DNA from: Rheinheimera sp. 4Y26
Lineage (GTDB): Bacteria; Pseudomonadota; Gammaproteobacteria; Enterobacterales; Alteromonadaceae
NCBI RefSeq assembly: GCF_025245835.1
Contig: NZ_JAOBWS010000012.1
Span: 58,439 to 122,438, forward strand
DNA: 64,000 bases
Direction: 5' to 3'
Shown here: piece by piece, positions 59,846 through 64,000 of the stretch
Position numbering within the stretch: the stretch's first letter is position 1
Layout of the letters: each line of letters starts with the position of its first letter
The notes under the pieces: generated by a model
The model's input: only the letters and a program-made list of their open reading frames with translations
What the model was told of the DNA's origin: nothing
Database searches by the model: none
Program-made: the position numbers and the translations under genes

Positions 59846-62485
59846 TTAGCTTAACGCCCGGCGCAACAATACCGGCGTGGGTAGTTGCAGCAGATGGCGC
59901 AGCAACAGCCAGCCCAGGCCACAAATTAACGCCAGCCCCAGACCTGGTCCTATCCACCACAAATTAAAGTGCAGCGAAAACGGCAGCTGGAATAACCGCA
60001 TCTGCACCACAGCCAGCAGCACTTCAGCCAGCAAGGTTGCAAAAACACCAGCCATCAGCCCCAATGCCGCAAATTCGGCCAGTACCGCTTTACGCAGAAA
60101 CACCGTTTTGGCACCTAAAGTTCTTAAAATAGCCAGTTCCTGCTCCCGCTGTTCCAGTGTGGCCTGAACCTGAGCCACCAGCACCAGTACAGCCGCAGCA
60201 AATACCAGTACGAGAATGACGGTGAGTGCCAATGAAACCTGGGCAATAATGTCATTCACCTGCTTGAGGATATTATCCACAGACAACACAGAAATAGTCG
60301 GGAAACTGCGGGCCATCTCATTGAGTAGTGCAGTTTGTTGTTTTGGTAAATAAAAAGCCGTCAGATAAGTCGCCGGGAAATTCTGCATCAGATCCGGTGA
60401 TAAAATCATAAAAAAGTTTGGTTGCAGGCTGTTCCAGTCGACTTTACGGAAACTACTGACAGTTGCAGTAAAAGGCTGACCACCGACTGAAAAACCAATG
60501 GTATCACCAAGCTCCAGCGCCAGTCTTTCCGCCAGTTTTTCTTCAACCGACACCTGCGCCTTGTCTTCAGCACCAAACCATTGACCCGCCACTATCTGAT
60601 TATTGGCAGGTAAAGTATGCAGCCAGGTCAGATTTAACTCGCGGCCTATGCCCTCCCTTCTTGTACCAGAACTTGCTGTGCCAGAATTCTGGGTATCACG
60701 ACCAGCGGCCAAAGTGTTATCGGCAATATCCGCTTGCTGCTCGCCTTTTTGTCGTTCAGGGTTTTGCTGAGCTGCGTTCGATTGCCCGGCGTCAGATTGC
60801 CCGGCGTTAGATTGCTCCGCATCCTGCTCACGACCATCTGACTCAGGCAACTTTTCATTATTCACCGTCAGTACCCTGCCCGACACCATCGGATAAAAAT
60901 CGCCGGCTTTCAGTTGGTTGTCGGTTAATAACTGAATAATTTGTGGTTTTTCCGCTTCATTAATATTTACCAGAAACTGATTGGGCGCGCCGGCCGGAAC
61001 CTGCTGCTGCCATTGTGAAATCAGCTCGGCACGCAAAAAATACAAAATCAGTGTTAAAAACAGCGCAAGGCTAAAAGTAATAAGCTGGAAACTGTTCGGC
61101 CACAATCTGCGTCTTAAATTCGCCAGCGCCAGCTTCAGTGCACTGCTTTGGCCTGCCGCCATAGGTTTGGCAAGCCGCACCAGAACGGCTGCCATCCCAA
61201 GCAATAAAGCCGCAAAGGCCAGACAAAGCACAAATAACCAGCTGGATAACCACCAGTCTCCGCTAAACAGCCACATTAATAACCAGATAGCCAGACCACC
61301 TGTCACTAACTGCCACAGATCCAGCTGAAAACTTAACGCGCGTTGGCGTAGTACGTTCAGCGCCGGCACTGCAGCAAGGCGCCAGATTGGCCGCGCCGAA
61401 AATAAAGTTGCACAAATAACCCCGGTTAGAGCACCCAGCCATAAGGGCCTGCTACTAAATTCCGGCCGGTAATCACCAAGCCAGACTTCGATAAACCACT
61501 GAGCACCTGAGCTGGCCAGCTGGCCGAGCAACAAGCCGGTGACAATACTAAACAGGCTGACCATGGCAAGGTGACTGGCATAAATACGTCTTGCCATTGC
61601 TGTTGTGGTGCCAAGGGCTTTAATCACCGCCACTGCCATCTGATGGCGCTGGCTATACTGACTGGCGGCAACTGCTGCCGCGCAAGCGGCCAGTACTATG
61701 CCCAATAACCCGGCCAATAATAAAAACTTTTCGGCTCTGTCCAGCGCTGAGCCCACCGCAGATTCCCGATCCAGACTCTGCCAGCGGTCATGCACCGTCA
61801 GCAGTGGCTTCACCTGCTGCTCCAGCGTTTTTAATGTATTCGTATCGCCGGCAAACTGATAACGATAGCCAATACGACTACCGGGCTGCACTACTTCTGT
61901 AGCGGCCACATCATCCACATGCATCAGCACTCTGGGGGCATTGCCAAATACACTCAGCGGTGCATCCGGCTCCTCGGCAATAATGCCGCCCACCACAAAA
62001 CGGCTAACACCAAGTTCGAGACTATCGCCAATACCGATATTCAGCAGCTGCAATAACCTTGGCTCCAGGAACACCTGATCTTTCACCACAGTGTTGCTGG
62101 TTGTGGCGTCGGCTTGTTCAGAACTCTTTAACAGCAAACGCCCACGCAGCGGGTAGCTTGGCGACACGGCCTTGACACTGACCAGTTGCATCTGGTCGCC
62201 GGCAAACACCATGGTACTAAACTGCATTTGTTTTGCAGTTTTAAGCCCAAGCTGTTCGGCGTTTTGAAAAATCTGTTCATTAAACGGCAGGCTGGAACGC
62301 AGAATTTTGTCTGCGGCAATAAAGTTACTGCTACGCTGCGACAATGCAGAACGCACACTTTCGGTAATGCCGGTCAGGCTCACCACGGTAAAAACAGCCA
62401 GGCATAACGCAAAAGCGATCACCCAAAGCTCTCCCCGGCGTAATTCGCGCCAGAACAGTCTGGCGGCTATGTTAAGCCACATCAC
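59846..62485 (-). CDS. ABC transporter permease, FtsX/YbbP type
   Basis: An 879-residue MacB-FtsX-family permease of the YbbP group with about ten membrane helices: one at 20-40, a set at 250-480 including VLAACAAAVAASQY and LFSIVTGLLLGQL, and three near the C-terminus (VILVLVFAAAVLVLVAQVQATLEQREQELAILRTLGA). Two periplasmic domains lie between. The second contains a Gln/Asn/Ser/Ala/Asp-rich stretch at about 545-615 that YbbP of Escherichia coli lacks and that accounts for the extra length. The start overlaps the end of the ATPase gene by 14 bases. Probable role: export or release of lipids or periplasmic substrates with YbbA and TesA. Confidence 0.9.
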   Translation of the reverse strand: MMWLNIAARLFWRELRRGELWVIAFALCLAVFTVVSLTGITESVRSALSQRSSNFIAADKILRSSLPFNEQIFQNAEQLGLKTAKQMQFSTMVFAGDQMQLVSVKAVSPSYPLRGRLLLKSSEQADATTSNTVVKDQVFLEPRLLQLLNIGIGDSLELGVSRFVVGGIIAEEPDAPLSVFGNAPRVLMHVDDVAATEVVQPGSRIGYRYQFAGDTNTLKTLEQQVKPLLTVHDRWQSLDRESAVGSALDRAEKFLLLAGLLGIVLAACAAAVAASQYSQRHQMAVAVIKALGTTTAMARRIYASHLAMVSLFSIVTGLLLGQLASSGAQWFIEVWLGDYRPEFSSRPLWLGALTGVICATLFSARPIWRLAAVPALNVLRQRALSFQLDLWQLVTGGLAIWLLMWLFSGDWWLSSWLFVLCLAFAALLLGMAAVLVRLAKPMAAGQSSALKLALANLRRRLWPNSFQLITFSLALFLTLILYFLRAELISQWQQQVPAGAPNQFLVNINEAEKPQIIQLLTDNQLKAGDFYPMVSGRVLTVNNEKLPESDGREQDAEQSNAGQSDAGQSNAAQQNPERQKGEQQADIADNTLAAGRDTQNSGTASSGTRREGIGRELNLTWLHTLPANNQIVAGQWFGAEDKAQVSVEEKLAERLALELGDTIGFSVGGQPFTATVSSFRKVDWNSLQPNFFMILSPDLMQNFPATYLTAFYLPKQQTALLNEMARSFPTISVLSVDNILKQVNDIIAQVSLALTVILVLVFAAAVLVLVAQVQATLEQREQELAILRTLGAKTVFLRKAVLAEFAALGLMAGVFATLLAEVLLAVVQMRLFQLPFSLHFNLWWIGPGLGLALICGLGWLLLRHLLQLPTPVLLRRALS
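60780..60824 (-). repeat. 15-bp tandem repeats inside the permease gene
   Basis: Units GATTGCCCGGCGTCA and GATTGCCCGGCGTTA are followed by a third, decayed unit. On the coding strand they encode the QSNAG/QSDAG repeats in the periplasmic insert. In frame, so copy number can change without breaking the gene. Confidence 0.75.
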
Positions 62486-63179
62486 CGACCTCCGGTTTTA
62501 ACTCTGTTAACTCACCGGCATGCATATTGAGCTGACGCTGACAACGCTGCGCCAGCTGCGGGTTGTGCGTGACCAGCACCAGCGTGGTGCCCTGCTGCTC
62601 GTTCAGCGCAAATAATAAATCTTCAATTTTGGCGCCTGTGGCTGCGTCCAGGTTGGCCGAAGGTTCATCAGCAAACAAAATGGCTGGCTCTGTAATAAAA
62701 GCCCGGGCTATCGCCACCCTTTGTTGCTCGCCGCCAGAGAGCTGACTTGGATAAAAATCAGCTCTTTCGGTTAAACCAACATCAGACAGTAGTTTACGGC
62801 CACGGGCTGTTGCGTCTTTAATACCGGCAAGTTCGGCCGGCAACGTAATGTTCTCCAGCGCAGTTAAGCTTGGCAATAATAAAAACGACTGAAACACAAA
62901 ACCCACTTCTTTGGCGCGAAGCTGCGCTCTGGCATCGTCATCCAGCTGATGCAGCGGCTGTCCAGCCAGATATACTTCACCGCTGCTCACTGTATCCAAA
63001 CCCGCCAGAATACCCAGTAGTGTTGACTTGCCAGAGCCGGAAGCGCCCACCACGGCTACTGTCTCACCACTGTTGATTGTTAGGTTGATCTGCTGCAGGA
63101 TAGTCAGCCTGGCATCTGTCAGCTGGACTTCTTTACGTAAGGCCTTGGCCTGAATAGCAATCTTAGGTAGTAATGACAT
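62472..63179 (-). CDS. ybbA: ABC transporter ATPase, YbbA type
   Basis: A 235-residue ATPase: Walker A GASGSGKST (45-53), Q-loop FVFQSFLLLPSLTALENI, signature LSGGEQQRVAIARA, Walker B ILFADEPSANLD and switch LVTHN. The order and the LDDDARAQLRAKEVGF segment match YbbA/LolD-like ATPases. The ATG at 63179 gives the same N-terminal length as YbbA; an ATG at 63197 in frame is less likely. It forms an operon with the permease. Its start codon overlaps the divergent tesA start. Confidence 0.92.
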   Translation of the reverse strand: MSLLPKIAIQAKALRKEVQLTDARLTILQQINLTINSGETVAVVGASGSGKSTLLGILAGLDTVSSGEVYLAGQPLHQLDDDARAQLRAKEVGFVFQSFLLLPSLTALENITLPAELAGIKDATARGRKLLSDVGLTERADFYPSQLSGGEQQRVAIARAFITEPAILFADEPSANLDAATGAKIEDLLFALNEQQGTTLVLVTHNPQLAQRCQRQLNMHAGELTELKPEVGDVA

Positions 63180-63765
63180 GAGAATTTTTTTCACCATCTT
63201 ATTGGCTTGCTGCGTTTTTCTGGCGCAGGCACAACCACAAAAGCTATTAGTCCTTGGTGACAGTCTGAGTGCCGGTTATGGCATGACACAACAACAAGGC
63301 TGGGTACATTTACTACAGCAACAACAAAAAAGCTGGCAACTGATTAACGCCAGTATCAGCGGTGAAACCACTGCGGGCGGTTTAGCCAGATTACCCGAAT
63401 TATTAAAAACACATCAACCCGATGCGGTGTTGATAGAACTGGGCGGCAATGACGGTCTGCGCGGTTTCCCAATAGTGCAGCTGGAAAAAAACCTCAGTGC
63501 CATCATCACTCTGGTGAAACAACAACAGGCCACACCCATTCTGATGCAGATACGGATCCCGCCGAACTATGGCCCACGTTATAACCAGCTGTTTGTCGAT
63601 TTATATCCGGCATTGGCCGAAAAACATCAGGCGCTGTACTGGCCGTTTTTTATGGATGAAATAGCCACCAAACCTGAACTGATGCTCGGTGATGGCATTC
63701 ACCCCAACGAAAAAGCGCAACCGATTATCCGCGATTTTATGCTGCCGTTGCTGCTGAAATTGTAA
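63178..63765 (+). CDS. tesA: Periplasmic acyl-CoA thioesterase I/lysophospholipase L1, SGNH type
   Basis: A 195-residue exported esterase: signal peptide (MRIFFTILLACCVFLAQA), then the four SGNH blocks, GDSLSAGYG with nucleophile Ser29, SGET, GGNDGLRG with Asn91, and DGIHPN with Asp172 and His175. LMQIRIPPNYGPRYN also follows TesA. The enzyme hydrolyses acyl-CoA, lysophospholipids and esters. Its start codon lies in a CATG shared with the divergent ybbA start; AGGT is nine bases upstream. Confidence 0.94.
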   Translation: MRIFFTILLACCVFLAQAQPQKLLVLGDSLSAGYGMTQQQGWVHLLQQQQKSWQLINASISGETTAGGLARLPELLKTHQPDAVLIELGGNDGLRGFPIVQLEKNLSAIITLVKQQQATPILMQIRIPPNYGPRYNQLFVDLYPALAEKHQALYWPFFMDEIATKPELMLGDGIHPNEKAQPIIRDFMLPLLLKL

Positions 63766-63927
63766 GGAAATGAAAGTATTGCTGTGCCGTGGTGATATGA
63801 AACTGCCACGGCTTAGCCAAAAACGCCGAAGAAAAAAAATCTGACACAGTAAAAGATGCTGAAAAATGCCGGCAATAAACCAAACGCCAGTTTGCATCAC
63901 TGTTTAAGGAAGAATAATCAGGGAATT

Positions 63928-64000
<73 letters not shown>

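Noticed and set aside
63786..63812. GCCGTGG/CCACGGC inverted repeat after tesA
   Set aside because: 13-base loop and no T run; not convincing as a terminator.

Overview
This 64 kb window is ordinary-looking chromosome of a gammaproteobacterium with roughly balanced base composition. The gene content (FadR with fadIJ, hdfR-maoP, dsbB, yfcL-aroC-prmB-smrB-sixA, folX-yfcH, ybbA-ybbP-tesA, rhombosortase, MoxR/Bat operon, DUF3379 anti-sigma-like protein) points to an Alteromonadales-type marine or aquatic heterotroph, for example a Rheinheimera, Alishewanella or Shewanella relative; that placement is inference from protein resemblance. I see no phage, insertion sequence, CRISPR array, secretion system or classical defence system.

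Layout. 1-6.7 kb: L-serine dehydratase, a lone glycogen-binding-type domain protein, a long FabH-like ketosynthase, and a MoxR/VWA/RDD cluster. 6.8-16.7 kb: cysK, a lipoprotein, enoyl-CoA hydratase plus gamma-glutamyltranspeptidase, rhombosortase, two divergent RluA-type pseudouridine synthases, an S9 peptidase and an azoreductase. 16.9-18.2 kb: an ECF sigma factor with a ChrR-type zinc anti-sigma factor. 18.4-20.6 kb: one polypeptide joining a cysteine desulfurase, an ETHE1-like persulfide dioxygenase domain and a rhodanese. 20.9-27.5 kb: fadR, dsbB, fklB, yfcL, an ATP-NAD kinase family protein, an aldehyde dehydrogenase and an MFS transporter. 27.6-32 kb: a 2-oxoglutarate oxygenase inserted behind aroC, then prmB, smrB and sixA. 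32-39 kb: an M16 peptidase, a PAS-GGDEF-EAL protein, small proteins, maoP and hdfR. 39.3-42.8 kb: fadIJ. 43-50 kb: a complete MoxR-DUF58-DUF4381-BatA-BatB/C-BatD operon. 50.2-53.1 kb: a second ECF sigma factor with DUF3379 partner, and putP. 53.3-64 kb: EAL-HDOD protein, ComEA-like protein, outer-membrane-type lipoprotein, phoPQ, folX-yfcH, ybbP-ybbA, tesA, and a tRNA-Ala cut by the window end.

How it fits together. Fatty-acid metabolism is the strongest thread: fadR, fadIJ, an enoyl-CoA hydratase, a FabH-like enzyme of the type proposed to feed beta-oxidation intermediates back into synthesis, an aldehyde dehydrogenase and TesA. FadR-like operators are visible in front of fadR itself, fadI, the FabH-like gene and the aldehyde dehydrogenase. 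A second thread is sulfur and redox: cysK, the desulfurase-dioxygenase-rhodanese fusion, ggt, dsbB, azoR and the ChrR system.

The most unusual items are the three-domain desulfurase fusion and the decayed second copy of the aroC 3' end on the far side of the oxygenase gene, which marks that stretch as a later insertion or duplication. All calls rest on reading the sequence and on family knowledge; no search was run.
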